Below are positions 1 to 8,723 of a DNA stretch of 64,000 nt, piece by piece (the first letter of the stretch is position 1; each line of letters starts with the position of its first letter). The notes below the pieces were generated by a model. The model was not told the origin of the DNA, made no database searches, and saw only the letters and a list, made by a program, of their open reading frames with translations. Both the position numbers and the translations under genes were made by a program. This stretch comes from Vibrio breoganii (GTDB taxonomy: Bacteria > Pseudomonadota > Gammaproteobacteria > Enterobacterales > Vibrionaceae), in the NCBI RefSeq assembly GCF_001677275.1, contig NZ_CP016178.1, positions 992,001-1,056,000 of the forward strand. Direction: 5' to 3'.

Positions 1-186
1 GCAGAGTTTGTCGCCAATCCCAAGCAAGAGCTACAATTCGGGCTGAAAGAGCTTGAAGAAAACCCTATTTTTCGCCAACGCTTTCAGGACTTTGTTGCCC
101 CAATGGTATTTAACGCTGAACCCCATGATTTTGATACTTGCTTTGCTTCCTTTAGAGGTATAGCTGAATCGCTAATTCAATTTTGA
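1..186 (+). CDS. 3' end of an unrecognised protein (partial)
   Basis: An open frame runs from the first base to a TGA at 184-186, so about 61 C-terminal residues of a gene that begins outside the window are present. The residues are charged and aromatic and end in ESLIQF. I recognise no motif and do not assign a function. It lies just upstream of the decayed recombinase left end. Confidence 0.5.
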   Translation, partial: AEFVANPKQELQFGLKELEENPIFRQRFQDFVAPMVFNAEPHDFDTCFASFRGIAESLIQF

Positions 187-482
187 GTCATGTTCAGCGC
201 TTATCCAAGAGAACTACCGCCATAAGTGTTCACCAAGCCCTATTGATATAAAAATGTAACCTTACGCACTTGATCCCACTTTTGATACTAAATGATCCTT
301 CTAGGAAGCCATCATGGCTTCATGACTAGAAAAAAGCACCGGTACGCCAACGAAGAACAAAGTTGTCAACAAATCTTCCTCATCTATAACTTAACGCCCT
401 TTTCTCACTCTACAAAGCCAACCACACTAAACCATTGTTTTTAAAATATTTAAATCACTAAAAACTAATCAAACCCCTGCTC

Positions 483-518
483 CTACCATCGATTTTGGAA
501 ATAAAAAATCGATGGTAG
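483..518. repeat. Perfect inverted repeat, candidate recombination site A
   Basis: Arms CTACCATCGATTTT (483-496) and AAAATCGATGGTAG (505-518) are perfect 14-base complements around an 8-base spacer starting GGAAAT. The inner part, CGATTTT-GGAAAT-AAAAA-TCG, recurs at 8703-8723, and a diverged version lies at 2888-2924. Short inverted arms around a 6-8 base spacer are the usual architecture of a tyrosine recombinase core site; that role here is inference. Confidence 0.6.
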
Positions 519-596
519 CGTGGTATTAGGCATTGCTTAAACACGCGTCACCAATATGCAGTGCCTCTGTCAATTTAGCTGACCAAGGAGAGCGCT

Positions 597-763
597 ATGG
601 GGAAGATTTCAGCACAGCAGCAACGCAATCGCGCCAATAACAGTGGCGGGGTTGCACCCGATGCTCAGGTGATTGCCACGACTCTGAAGAGGTTCGTCTG
701 CGCAAAATCGTGACCTTTTTGACCTGGTGGATGACGCACTCCCTACTCGACATTGAGGGGATT
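597..763 (+). pseudogene. Remnant of the recombinase-fold gene (5' end only)
   Basis: From ATG at 597 this copies the start of the gene at 3003, including its ribosome-binding site. It lacks 40 bases present in the intact copy. The deletion endpoints are two ACTCTG direct repeats in the intact copy, so slippage or short-homology deletion explains it. The loss shifts the frame, and similarity stops near 763. The sequence from 764 to 1117 shows nothing I can identify. Confidence 0.8.
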
Positions 764-1117
764 GCATTGATGCTTTGGCTTGTATTTCGTGCCTTTCAGA
801 GGGTTCTCTGCATGACCACCTTCAAGTAGTTAATTTTAACAACCAACTTCCCACCACTCGCTTTCCGAACATAAGGCCAAAAGCTGTTCATCATGCCAAA
901 CCGCAAGCTCTACTTTAGCCATATGGTCTCTGCGATATTGGTTTCGTACTTGTCGCTAATCCCATCTTATTTGACGGTTCACTGGTATTTCCTAGTTGTC
1001 TTGAGAGCGAAGAGTGTTTTCGTTAATCTCAGTCAAACAAACAGTATATATTCCTAGAATTAGTTGGCGTCCGTAGGACAGTTGCGCTATTCAAATGCTC
1101 CCACTCTACTGGAGCAA

Positions 1118-1158
1118 GATATACAAAATGTTACCTATTAGGTAACATTTTGTATATC
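1118..1158. terminator. Perfect 18-bp palindrome downstream of abiEii
   Basis: Arms 1118-1135 and 1141-1158 are perfect 18-base complements (GATATACAAAATGTTACC and its complement) with loop TATTA, starting a few bases beyond the AbiEii stop codon. It can act as a transcription terminator. It also shares the GTTACC/GGTAAC core with the operator-like palindrome at 2591-2621, so it may double as a protein-binding site or mark the module edge. Confidence 0.6.
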
Positions 1159-1164
1159 ATTAAA

Positions 1165-2052
1165 TCAAATACTCATATCAAACGGATTCGAGTTGGACCT
1201 GTTCAGTACCTGTTGTGACAATGCCTTAATCTCAGATTGTACATACAACCAATAATCAGGATTATCTAGGGTACGTTCTTTCACAGTCTTGGGTACAAAT
1301 CGAGACATCTCCATATGGAAGTCTTCTTTCACCTCCTCGTGAGTGAGGAGCTTTTCTACTTGAGCATCTAACTGTTGCTCAAAGTCCTTATTCGGCTTGT
1401 CACGTGCCTCCAATTTCTTTGCAATCAGATCGTGAGACACGCTAATTCCCTGTTGCTTGATCCAAACTAAGTCCCAAACATCGCGTGGTTTTATACGCCT
1501 GGTACGATAGGCCAAAGCGATAAACTTCTCCGCAAAGGTCTCCTCTAGTGATTGAACAGGAATTATTAAACCTTCTATTGGGGAAACGATGCTGTAGTGA
1601 TTGATAAGCGGTCGTTTCTTCGCATCGAATGACGGAATCGCACACACATCAATGTGCATCTTCTGACGTGGCAAATCTGGCCGACCTGACTCCTTCTCAA
1701 TGCTGATTTTCCATGACGATGTATTTCCTTGAGGTTCACCAACAGGCTTACTTACAAGGACATCGGTTTCGTACTTATTTTCTATGTACTTCTGGATTTC
1801 TTGTTCTAGACCATCAAAATTTGAGGGCTTGAAATCATGACCCCCATTAAAATCTAGGTCTTCTGATAATCTAGAGCTGTTATAGCAAAGCCTTAACGAT
1901 GTTCCTCCAATGAATGTCAGCGTTTGCATTGCACCTTCTCTTACTAAGACATCCATGATGTCATGATGCAGAATTTCCTTTTCAATAACAGATGTAACTT
2001 CAGCATACGCAGGGTTTGCTTCAACTACACGTTTAATGGCTTCTTTTAACAT
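1165..2052 (-). CDS. abiEii: AbiEii/AbiGii-family nucleotidyltransferase toxin
   Basis: This 295-residue protein is the toxin of a type IV toxin-antitoxin and phage-abortive-infection system; the family carries a DNA polymerase beta-like nucleotidyltransferase fold. The N-terminal third has FIGGTSLRL (residues about 47-55), then RLSEDLDF, the GG/S...DxDF-type nucleotidyltransferase signature. Further on come AEKFIAL and RRIKPRDVWDLVWI, typical of AbiEii. Length fits the family. Its ATG overlaps the last base of the upstream antitoxin stop codon, indicating translational coupling. The gene looks intact. Substrate is not readable from sequence; relatives modify tRNA acceptor ends. Confidence 0.85.
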   Translation of the reverse strand: MLKEAIKRVVEANPAYAEVTSVIEKEILHHDIMDVLVREGAMQTLTFIGGTSLRLCYNSSRLSEDLDFNGGHDFKPSNFDGLEQEIQKYIENKYETDVLVSKPVGEPQGNTSSWKISIEKESGRPDLPRQKMHIDVCAIPSFDAKKRPLINHYSIVSPIEGLIIPVQSLEETFAEKFIALAYRTRRIKPRDVWDLVWIKQQGISVSHDLIAKKLEARDKPNKDFEQQLDAQVEKLLTHEEVKEDFHMEMSRFVPKTVKERTLDNPDYWLYVQSEIKALSQQVLNRSNSNPFDMSI

Positions 2053-2585
2053 TAGTTTTCCAGCATATGTAAATTACGTTTGGTGGCACGAAGATCTGAG
2101 ATTGCTTGCTCATTACTCGCTCGATACATCATAATTTCAGGGTCTAGGTAGATATTGCTGGCGATCTTATCGACTGGTCGTGAGGTATGTGTAAACTCAA
2201 GGACGCCGTAAGGGGTCTCAAATGTACCTTTACGTCCTTTAGTCATTATGGTTACTCTGCCCATAACAATTTGAGAAATCACCCCTGTGTAGCTTAATTG
2301 GCTCTCTAAACTTATGTAATTCAAGACGCCTCCCCTGATTTTATTGGCAATCTTATAAATGGCAGTAAGAGGATCTGGAGGCGTGAGTGTACTTTCATAT
2401 ATACCTGCAGCCAACCTCCGTACTATGCCCTTTTTGACGCAGTCAGTAAGGAGCTTGCGCAAGGCAATGTTATTTTCGGCGTTTAGATAAAACGCAATTT
2501 CTGCAAGCGTTAGTACTCCTCCTCCAGCCTTTGTAGAAGCTGAAAAAGCAGATAGCAGTTGTTCCTTTTTAGATAGATGCTTCAT
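2052..2585 (-). CDS. abiEi: AbiEi-family antitoxin and transcriptional repressor
   Basis: This is the cognate antitoxin of AbiEii. The N-terminal 80 residues form a winged-helix region (LTLAEIAFYLNAE, then LRKLLTDCVKKGIVRRLAAGIYE), followed by a C-terminal domain containing YISLESQLSYTGVISQ and RKGTFETPYGVLEF as in AbiEi_4-type proteins. I chose ATG 2585 over the longer TTG start at 2594; the added residues have no support. In known AbiE systems the antitoxin represses its own promoter by binding inverted repeats, and a 12-bp inverted repeat lies just upstream. It is co-transcribed with the toxin gene. Confidence 0.8.
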   Translation of the reverse strand: MKHLSKKEQLLSAFSASTKAGGGVLTLAEIAFYLNAENNIALRKLLTDCVKKGIVRRLAAGIYESTLTPPDPLTAIYKIANKIRGGVLNYISLESQLSYTGVISQIVMGRVTIMTKGRKGTFETPYGVLEFTHTSRPVDKIASNIYLDPEIMMYRASNEQAISDLRATKRNLHMLEN

Positions 2586-2590
2586 GATCA

Positions 2591-2621
2591 ACAATTTGTT
2601 ACCTTATGAGTAACAAATTGT
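2591..2621 (-). promoter_or_regulatory. Operator-like inverted repeat before abiEi
   Basis: Arms ACAATTTGTTAC (2591-2602) and GTAACAAATTGT (2610-2621) flank a 7-base spacer immediately upstream of the abiEi ATG. Position and symmetry suit autoregulation by AbiEi, as described for other AbiE systems. Binding is inferred. Confidence 0.6.
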
Positions 2622-2782
2622 ATTGCCGAATTTTTACTTAGTCAAATATTCTCGTTGTTACCGCTAAGTCAGTAGATCCGAAAAAGCCGTCGCATTCTGT
2701 ATGCTGTATCTCCTTCCACCCTGCAAAGAAACCTCCAACTCGAAAACAATCTCATATAGTACAAATTAATCTATCCACCCTA

Positions 2783-3207
2783 CTCATCTATAACTTAACG
2801 TTCTTTTCTTACCCCAGAAAACAGGACCCAGTAAGTCATTGTTTTTTTATAAATTTATATCACTAAAAGTTAATCAATCCCCGGCTCCTACCATCGATTT
2901 AGGAAATCCAAAATCGAATGTTAGCTTGGTATTAGGCATTGCTTAAACACCCGTCACCGATATGCAGTGCCTCTGTCAATTTAACTGACCAAGGAGAGGG
3001 TTATGGGGAAGATTTCAGCACAGCAACAACGCAATCGTGCGAATAACAGTGGCGGGGTTGCGCCCGATGCTCAAGTGATTGCCACGACTCTGGCGATCGC
3101 TTTGCATCGTATTCATCGCAGAGGCGACTCTGAAGAGGTTCGTCTGCGTAAGACCGTGACCTTTTTGACCTGGTGGATGGCGCACTCCCTACTCGACATT
3201 GAGGGGA
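2783..3207 (+). repeat. Left-end direct repeat, copy 2 (intact)
   Basis: This is the intact counterpart of 378-763. It includes the leader, an imperfect version of the CGATTT inverted site at 2888-2924, the AAGGAGAGGG ribosome-binding site and the 5' end of the recombinase-fold gene. The leader of over 200 bases without a gene presumably carries the operon promoter and the element end. Confidence 0.75.
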
Positions 3208-4598
3208 TTCAGCATTTACCACGATTGGTGCGCACGACAGGAAATGCGGACTGCCAAGCGAACAGTCTCAGACCCATGCGCGTGAACAACGTCACTTGGA
3301 TAGAGTTTGCGATGGCCTACCCAACCAAAGAGGGTGAGATCTATCTGTGGCAACCGGTACCGGATGCCTTTAATGCTCTGTTTACTGAAGCACTGCCGTC
3401 GGGGTCATCTTCGCCCCTGTTATCTAAAAAGCACCATGAAGCGCTGTGTGCGGACCTGCGTGCTAAATGGAAGACCCTTGGTAAGTTGGCCAGTCATGCC
3501 AGAGTGCGAAAAGATCGCCTGTTTCGCTATTGGATGAACATGGGTCAAAGCGATCCAAAGCTGTCCACCCTTGCTAAAAGCGTGATGCTACCGATGTATC
3601 AAGACCATCATCGTCACGCTAAAGCCTACCAAAGAGAGAGCAGTGACAAACTGCGCTTTGCTATTTTTGAAGCGCACAATCGCTACCTTAAGCGCCTATT
3701 GGATGCCATCCGATTGCATGGGCTTAAAGGTTATTTTCCTTTTGAGTTCAAGCTGAGCGTCACTAGGCCCAAGTACTTAATGCAAACGGGCAGCATCTCT
3801 CAACTGACGCGAGTGCAGCAAAACGGGACCTATGTGCATACGCCTACTGAGCCGATATCGGTCGGCTCAGACAGAGCGCTTTCAATCGATGAGGTAAGGC
3901 AGTTTTATCACTGTCTGTCGGACGCGGTGCATGAGGCGCAATGCACGCGCTGGACCCACTCATCACTCAGGTACTATTACAATCTGCGCACCTATCAAAT
4001 CGCGTTCCAGTTCTTAATTTTGACTGGCGTGAGGCCCACGCACGCCATTTCGATAGAGGCGAGCCAGTGTTTTGATGCTCGCTACGCCATGGTGCGTGAT
4101 AAAGGGCGTTATCGCACCATCTGGCTGTGTGATTTCTTCTCTCATGCGTTAAAGGAGTACCTGGCCGTTCAGCACATCGTTTGTATGCACCTGTCGATTA
4201 CACCTAAGAGCAAGATGCTGTGGTATCTGCTCGATGAAAACTTAAAGGCGCAAAACCTCACGGCAAAGAACCTTCGCACCGCAATGGCGAGCTTTTCTTC
4301 AGAGCCTAACGTAGTGCCGTATCAGCTTCGTCACAGTTTTGCGCAGATGGCGCTCACTGCGCGCTTCCCAGCTCTGTCCACGCAGCACATCGACCGACTG
4401 ATGGGCCATAGCGAGTTTGGTGAGCAATTAGGGCGTGAGCAAGCCTTCCCAGCAAGCCATAAAGTCTTACACGCGCACCTTAATCAGATCCCGAGCTTAC
4501 TTGGACTGGATTCCCCAGAGACCTTCAGAGGCTCATTACTCAATTGCGACCCACTCACCAAGGAGGCTCACTATGCTCAATCCCCCGTTAACGGCTAA
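3003..4598 (+). CDS. Tyrosine-recombinase-fold protein lacking an obvious nucleophile
   Basis: This 531-residue protein has the C-terminal layout of a tyrosine recombinase. The box I arginine is in ILTGVRPTHAISIE, a basic turn is VRDKGRYR, box II is VPYQLRHSFAQM (Y in place of the first H of HxxR), and a late histidine is in LMGHSEFGEQLG. No tyrosine follows at the usual 8-10 residue distance, where FGEQLGREQAFPASHKVLH runs, so it may be a non-catalytic partner. It starts at ATG 3003 after a strong AAGGAGAGGG. The next gene starts inside its 3' end, so the genes are coupled. A decayed copy of its 5' end lies at 597. Confidence 0.7.
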   Translation: MGKISAQQQRNRANNSGGVAPDAQVIATTLAIALHRIHRRGDSEEVRLRKTVTFLTWWMAHSLLDIEGIQHLPRLVRTTGNADCQANSLRPMRVNNVTWIEFAMAYPTKEGEIYLWQPVPDAFNALFTEALPSGSSSPLLSKKHHEALCADLRAKWKTLGKLASHARVRKDRLFRYWMNMGQSDPKLSTLAKSVMLPMYQDHHRHAKAYQRESSDKLRFAIFEAHNRYLKRLLDAIRLHGLKGYFPFEFKLSVTRPKYLMQTGSISQLTRVQQNGTYVHTPTEPISVGSDRALSIDEVRQFYHCLSDAVHEAQCTRWTHSSLRYYYNLRTYQIAFQFLILTGVRPTHAISIEASQCFDARYAMVRDKGRYRTIWLCDFFSHALKEYLAVQHIVCMHLSITPKSKMLWYLLDENLKAQNLTAKNLRTAMASFSSEPNVVPYQLRHSFAQMALTARFPALSTQHIDRLMGHSEFGEQLGREQAFPASHKVLHAHLNQIPSLLGLDSPETFRGSLLNCDPLTKEAHYAQSPVNG

Positions 4599-7452
4599 GC
4601 CTATTCAAGCCTTTGTCCGTAGCATGGGCTTAACACCGCAGGATGAGGTGCATTATGACGTGATACTCACGTATATTGCGGAGGGCCACTCACCGCTACG
4701 AGTGCTCAACACTGAGATGCTTGAGCATATTCGCACGCACATTCACAGTGTCCCCAGTGGCCGGCAGAGAAGACTGACTGAGGCGCTCAATCACACGCTG
4801 CTCTACCTTCAGCAAGTGTGCCAATGGCAACTGCCCGAACAAAAGGCCAACGTCTATCGCGACCACATGCAGCAATGGGTGGTGAACATCCTAAAGCACG
4901 CGCAACTCGGCGGCGCGCTTTATCGTCATTACTCAAAGAAAAGCTGGGCACTCAATAGCAAAACGCTGTCGCCTTTTGAGCTCATTACCTTGCTGGCCAT
5001 GGAAGTGGCTCCACTGGCCCTTTCACAATGGCTGGTTATCTTGGCCACTCCGGACTCCATTGAGGTGTTTGAAGAGAGATTTACCCTTAAAGTGTTCCAT
5101 CCTGTGAGGAACAAAAAAGAGCTTCCCAGCTTTACCCGTTATCTGCTGACGCCAGTGGCGTGTCATGCCCTCTTTCATTACTACCCACAGACCAAGAATC
5201 GTACTCGTCGCAAGGCGCAATTGCGTGAGGAACACATGGTTGAGGCCATGAACGCGGCGGTACTGCCCCTCAATACCGGTAACCCTCTGCTTGCGCGCCT
5301 TTATCCCAACCCTATCAGCGCAAGACAGTGGCACCTCGCAGTGCAGTCGATTTGGCATTGTGAGTATGGTTATCCGCCCGAGTTGTTGCTCGACTTGGTT
5401 CAGCCCAGTCGTCATTTCGCATTTGAGCCGGTGGCTGTGAGCGATGCCCACACACGAAAAGGGCTAAAACAGCTTTATCAGCAGCCCAATGTTGAGGCGA
5501 AGGAGACCTCAAAAACTAAGCCTGCCCATGAGTGGCCACACCTTACGCTGCTTAAGCGATTGGCGAGCGAACCAAGGGGAGCACTGGATGCGGAGCTAAA
5601 TAGTGAACCCACATTAGAGTGGTCAATGGAGGACGTGCTGCCGACGCTGTTTTATCTCTTTACCAAAGAGCTGATTGTGTATGGCGGGGTAAAAAGAAAC
5701 CGACTGCGTCATCCCACCTTGGTGAAATACACCAGTATTTGCCATCACCTGCCTCGCCCGCTTTCGTATTTGGATGCGAGCGATCCGATAAAGCTGGATA
5801 CGTGGGCTAAACAGGCTTTTGAATCGCAGGCCATTGAGGGCCGTCAGTGGCTGGTATATAACTTTCTTCGTTTTGTGTCCCACCAAGCGCTGACCGATCA
5901 TCTGGACGTTCATCAATTTGAGTGCCCGACACTGCCCATCAATGTCGATGCCTACAGGCTGAATGCCGAGCAAGTTCAGCACGCCGCTAATACCCTGCTG
6001 ACCTCTCGCAATGGTAATCCACTGCAGCGCCTGTTTAGCACCGTGGCGCTCGTTTTAGGGTATTACGGCGCGCTTCGCCGCGGTGAGATTGTAAGGCTTC
6101 GTCTTCAAGATGTGGTGGTCACCTCGACGCATACCCATCAATTTCGCCTGCACATTACGCAAACGGCGGAAGGCAACACCAAAAGTGGGCAGTCTCGCTT
6201 TGTGCATATGGTGCTGCCAACTGGCATTGCCAAGCTCTTTGAACTGCTCCTTTCACTCAAGCAAAGCTGCCCAAGAGATGTGCCGCTGCTGGGTTTTGAG
6301 GGCGAGTCGCTGGGCTCTAGGCAGCTTCACTATCTGTATCCCGTCACACAGGTGCTCAAAGCGCTGTATGGCAATCAGGTGCGCTTTCATCACCTGCGCC
6401 ATTCAGGGGCGCACCTTTTGTACCTGCAAGGGCTGAGCCTTGCGTGTGAGCATTTTGATCATGCCATTTGTGATATCGGAACCCCTGCGGAGCTGACCAC
6501 GGAAGTGTGCGAGGCCCGCTTTGGGTTCTGGCTAGAAGGGCGTGAGTTCTCACAGATGAACGACGGCATTTTGCTGGATGTGATAGGCAAAGAGCTGGGG
6601 CATCAACACTACGCCACCACGCGTCTGAGTTACCTGCACGGCATTGAATGGCTACTGGAGTTCTTCGCACCTACTCGTGCGTACTCCATCAAAACCTTAA
6701 ATGCCCTTTTAGGTAAATCGGCGACTGCGAATTTGCTCAGCTTGCCTATCGTGGCCAAACAACTGCCTGATGGGGCTAAGGTGACTCCTGAGAGCATCGT
6801 ACACCTCACCGAACGACGCATTACCGATGCCCTCCTGCTCTCGCCCTTTGGCAGACGACTTCCACAGCATTATGGACAGGCGCTACCGGTCATGTCCGGC
6901 CGTGACGATGAATGGGTCGGTGCCTGGATGCGCAGTGTGTATGAGGAGCGTTTTAAGCGACATCACCTCAGCGCACGAGCAATGTCAGTGCCGGCGCTTC
7001 ATTGGCAAACCGAGATGCTGATGGAGGCGCTTAAGCGCGGTGAGGTAAGCTTTGAGTCAGCCAGTACGTTGTGGCGCTTGCTGGGCAAGCATCAAGACTT
7101 TGGGCTCTCCAGACGACAGCGTAGTGAGCTCAAAAGGCTCGGGCCCATCACTGTGATTGATGAGCGTCATTTTTCGGTGAGCTTTGCGTGTAATCAACGC
7201 AACGCCGAGGCGTTTAATGCGCTGTTTCGCGCTCGTCTGTTTCGCTGCTTTGAAGTGTCGTTTTTACTTCAGCAGAATCGCAAACAAAGCCCCGAACGAA
7301 AGCTCTCCCTTATCAGAACTCATTACGCCAAATCCGGTGAATCCATCACTTTAGAAACCATCGCAGCCGGCGAGAGCCGCTTTACCGTGACGTTTCGCTT
7401 TATACCTGACAGCACAGTGCTGTTTGACACCTTAATTGACTACCTGCAGTGA
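4573..7452 (+). CDS. Large (959-residue) tyrosine recombinase
   Basis: I placed the start at ATG 4573 because AAGGAGG lies just upstream; the frame is open further upstream but has no such site. The catalytic set is complete: arginine in YYGALRRGEIVRLRLQD, lysine in EGNTKSGQSR, box II FHHLRHSG, GHQH and the nucleophile in TTRLSYLHG. The roughly 500-residue N-terminal extension and the 250-residue C-terminal tail make it more than twice the length of usual integrases. It overlaps the upstream gene by 26 bases and is followed 10 bases later by the third gene, so the three form one operon. It is probably the strand-exchange enzyme of the element. The closest described arrangement I know is multi-recombinase elements such as RIT or the Vibrio strand-biased SE elements; identity with either is not claimed. 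Confidence 0.75.
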   Translation: MLNPPLTAKPIQAFVRSMGLTPQDEVHYDVILTYIAEGHSPLRVLNTEMLEHIRTHIHSVPSGRQRRLTEALNHTLLYLQQVCQWQLPEQKANVYRDHMQQWVVNILKHAQLGGALYRHYSKKSWALNSKTLSPFELITLLAMEVAPLALSQWLVILATPDSIEVFEERFTLKVFHPVRNKKELPSFTRYLLTPVACHALFHYYPQTKNRTRRKAQLREEHMVEAMNAAVLPLNTGNPLLARLYPNPISARQWHLAVQSIWHCEYGYPPELLLDLVQPSRHFAFEPVAVSDAHTRKGLKQLYQQPNVEAKETSKTKPAHEWPHLTLLKRLASEPRGALDAELNSEPTLEWSMEDVLPTLFYLFTKELIVYGGVKRNRLRHPTLVKYTSICHHLPRPLSYLDASDPIKLDTWAKQAFESQAIEGRQWLVYNFLRFVSHQALTDHLDVHQFECPTLPINVDAYRLNAEQVQHAANTLLTSRNGNPLQRLFSTVALVLGYYGALRRGEIVRLRLQDVVVTSTHTHQFRLHITQTAEGNTKSGQSRFVHMVLPTGIAKLFELLLSLKQSCPRDVPLLGFEGESLGSRQLHYLYPVTQVLKALYGNQVRFHHLRHSGAHLLYLQGLSLACEHFDHAICDIGTPAELTTEVCEARFGFWLEGREFSQMNDGILLDVIGKELGHQHYATTRLSYLHGIEWLLEFFAPTRAYSIKTLNALLGKSATANLLSLPIVAKQLPDGAKVTPESIVHLTERRITDALLLSPFGRRLPQHYGQALPVMSGRDDEWVGAWMRSVYEERFKRHHLSARAMSVPALHWQTEMLMEALKRGEVSFESASTLWRLLGKHQDFGLSRRQRSELKRLGPITVIDERHFSVSFACNQRNAEAFNALFRARLFRCFEVSFLLQQNRKQSPERKLSLIRTHYAKSGESITLETIAAGESRFTVTFRFIPDSTVLFDTLIDYLQ

Positions 7453-7462
7453 GGAGACCACC

Positions 7463-8671
7463 ATGCTGACCTTCCCTAATCACTATCGTGCGCCGCTGGC
7501 CTCTTTTGCGGCTTCACTCGACAACAAAGGCCCTGAAAACGTCATTACCTTTGTGGTAGAGCGTACCAAAGACACCTTAACCCTCATTGCAGGCTGTGAG
7601 GCGCGTCTGCATCTATTGACCATCACGCTTGATGAACACTGCTCACTGAAAACGGGCAAGTTCAGTCTCAATGCCAGTATGTTTAAGCTGTGCTTGGCGG
7701 CCTTAGACAAACCGCACAGTGGCGAGCCCATCTCTTTTCATGTGCGATACCACAAAGGAAGACTGCCGGTACTGACCGCGCAGCCGAGCAGCGACCTATG
7801 GCGTGACATTCATGCCACGCCAGCCTGCGATTCGCATTTGGGTTTACTGGCTAGAGTGCGCTCCGCCGGATACGAGCCGCTGTCCAAGTGCTGGATAGAA
7901 AGCGCCCTGCATCATGCTCATTCTCATCCTAAGCTCTCTCTTTTTAGACTCAATCAGCAAGATGAAAAACTGGAGATCGTGGCGGAGAATACCCTGCACA
8001 GTTACGATCTTCCCTATCACACCAATCCACGTATCGACCTTACACTGGATACCGATGCCCTAGAGGGGTTAAAAGCGCTGTGTCATCAGAATCGCTCATC
8101 GCGCATTCATGTCTATGCAGACAGCGAGTGTGCGTATTTCTCCGATGAGATCACTACGGTGTGCTTTGGGCTCAATTTTGATGAATCCGAGCTCGAAGCC
8201 AAGCCCATTCACTATCAAGTGGAAACCAAATTCAGCGTTAACGTAAATGCGCTATTTAATGAGCTCAAATCTCACAGTCAGGTCGATACCATCAAGCTGG
8301 AAAACCAGACGTATCTGTATGTCTCCAATAGCGGGATACGTGTGTGCGGGGCGACAGAAGAAGAGCGCTGTTTTAAGTGCTTTGAGACTAAGGTGCCGCC
8401 TTCTGATGAGGCGCTGCTTTACAGTTTAACCTCAACCGAATTTAAACAGGCCATTGGGCAATTTAAGACACTCAATACCAAAGAGATGTACCTGCAGGTG
8501 CTGATCACCCCAGAGGGTTCAAGAATGCTTGGGCTGTATAAACACACTCTGTCTGAATTTCCATACTCCACTGTTGCCATTGAGCTGTTTCCAGAAGGAT
8601 TAGAGGACATCGAAGCGGATATTGAGTTTCACCAAAGCATCACGCCAACACAGGCCGATTTATTCTGTTAG
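7463..8671 (+). CDS. Recombinase-operon third protein of unknown function
   Basis: This 402-residue protein starts at ATG 7463 behind GAGGAG. I do not recognise its family. It is a mixed alpha/beta protein with repeated segments such as ITFVVERTKDTLTLIAG, KFSLNASMFKLCLAALD, FSVNVNALFNELKSH and LTSTEFKQAIGQFK. These alternate extended strands with a helix, a pattern loosely like DNA sliding clamps; this is only an impression. The C-terminus ends TQADLFC, and QADLF matches the bacterial beta-clamp-binding pentapeptide consensus QLxLF/QxDLF. It is the last gene of the recombinase operon, and a CGATTTT inverted site follows 32 bases after its stop. It is likely an auxiliary factor for transposition or replication coupling. 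Confidence 0.5.
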   Translation: MLTFPNHYRAPLASFAASLDNKGPENVITFVVERTKDTLTLIAGCEARLHLLTITLDEHCSLKTGKFSLNASMFKLCLAALDKPHSGEPISFHVRYHKGRLPVLTAQPSSDLWRDIHATPACDSHLGLLARVRSAGYEPLSKCWIESALHHAHSHPKLSLFRLNQQDEKLEIVAENTLHSYDLPYHTNPRIDLTLDTDALEGLKALCHQNRSSRIHVYADSECAYFSDEITTVCFGLNFDESELEAKPIHYQVETKFSVNVNALFNELKSHSQVDTIKLENQTYLYVSNSGIRVCGATEEERCFKCFETKVPPSDEALLYSLTSTEFKQAIGQFKTLNTKEMYLQVLITPEGSRMLGLYKHTLSEFPYSTVAIELFPEGLEDIEADIEFHQSITPTQADLFC

Positions 8672-8702
8672 AAAAGTTCATTTAAAAACAGTGTGTTAAG
8701 GG

Positions 8703-8723
8703 CGATTTTGGAAATAAAAATCG
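8703..8723. repeat. Inverted site C at the end of the recombinase operon
   Basis: CGATTTT (8703-8709), GGAAAT (8710-8715) and AAAAATCG (8716-8723) repeat the core of site A (483-518). Its placement 32 bases after the last recombinase-operon gene suggests the right end of the element. The remaining gap to 8918 also has two hairpins: GAAGTGG/CCACTTC at 8799-8818 and CCGATGG/CCATCGG at 8856-8886. These may belong to the next integrase. Confidence 0.5.

Larger units (their letters stand above)
378..763 (+). repeat. Left-end direct repeat, copy 1 (decayed)
   Basis: This stretch is repeated at about 2783-3207. Shared landmarks in order are CTCATCTATAACTTAACG, the ACCATCGATTT hairpin, TTAGGCATTGCTTAAACAC, ATATGCAGTGCCTCTGTCAA, a GACCAAGGAGAG ribosome-binding site, and the first coding bases of the recombinase-fold gene. 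The two copies bracket the AbiE pair. No other gene lies in 187-596. Confidence 0.8.

Noticed and set aside
5023..5982. Several minus-strand frames inside the large recombinase gene
   Set aside because: They are antisense shadows of a well-supported coding frame.
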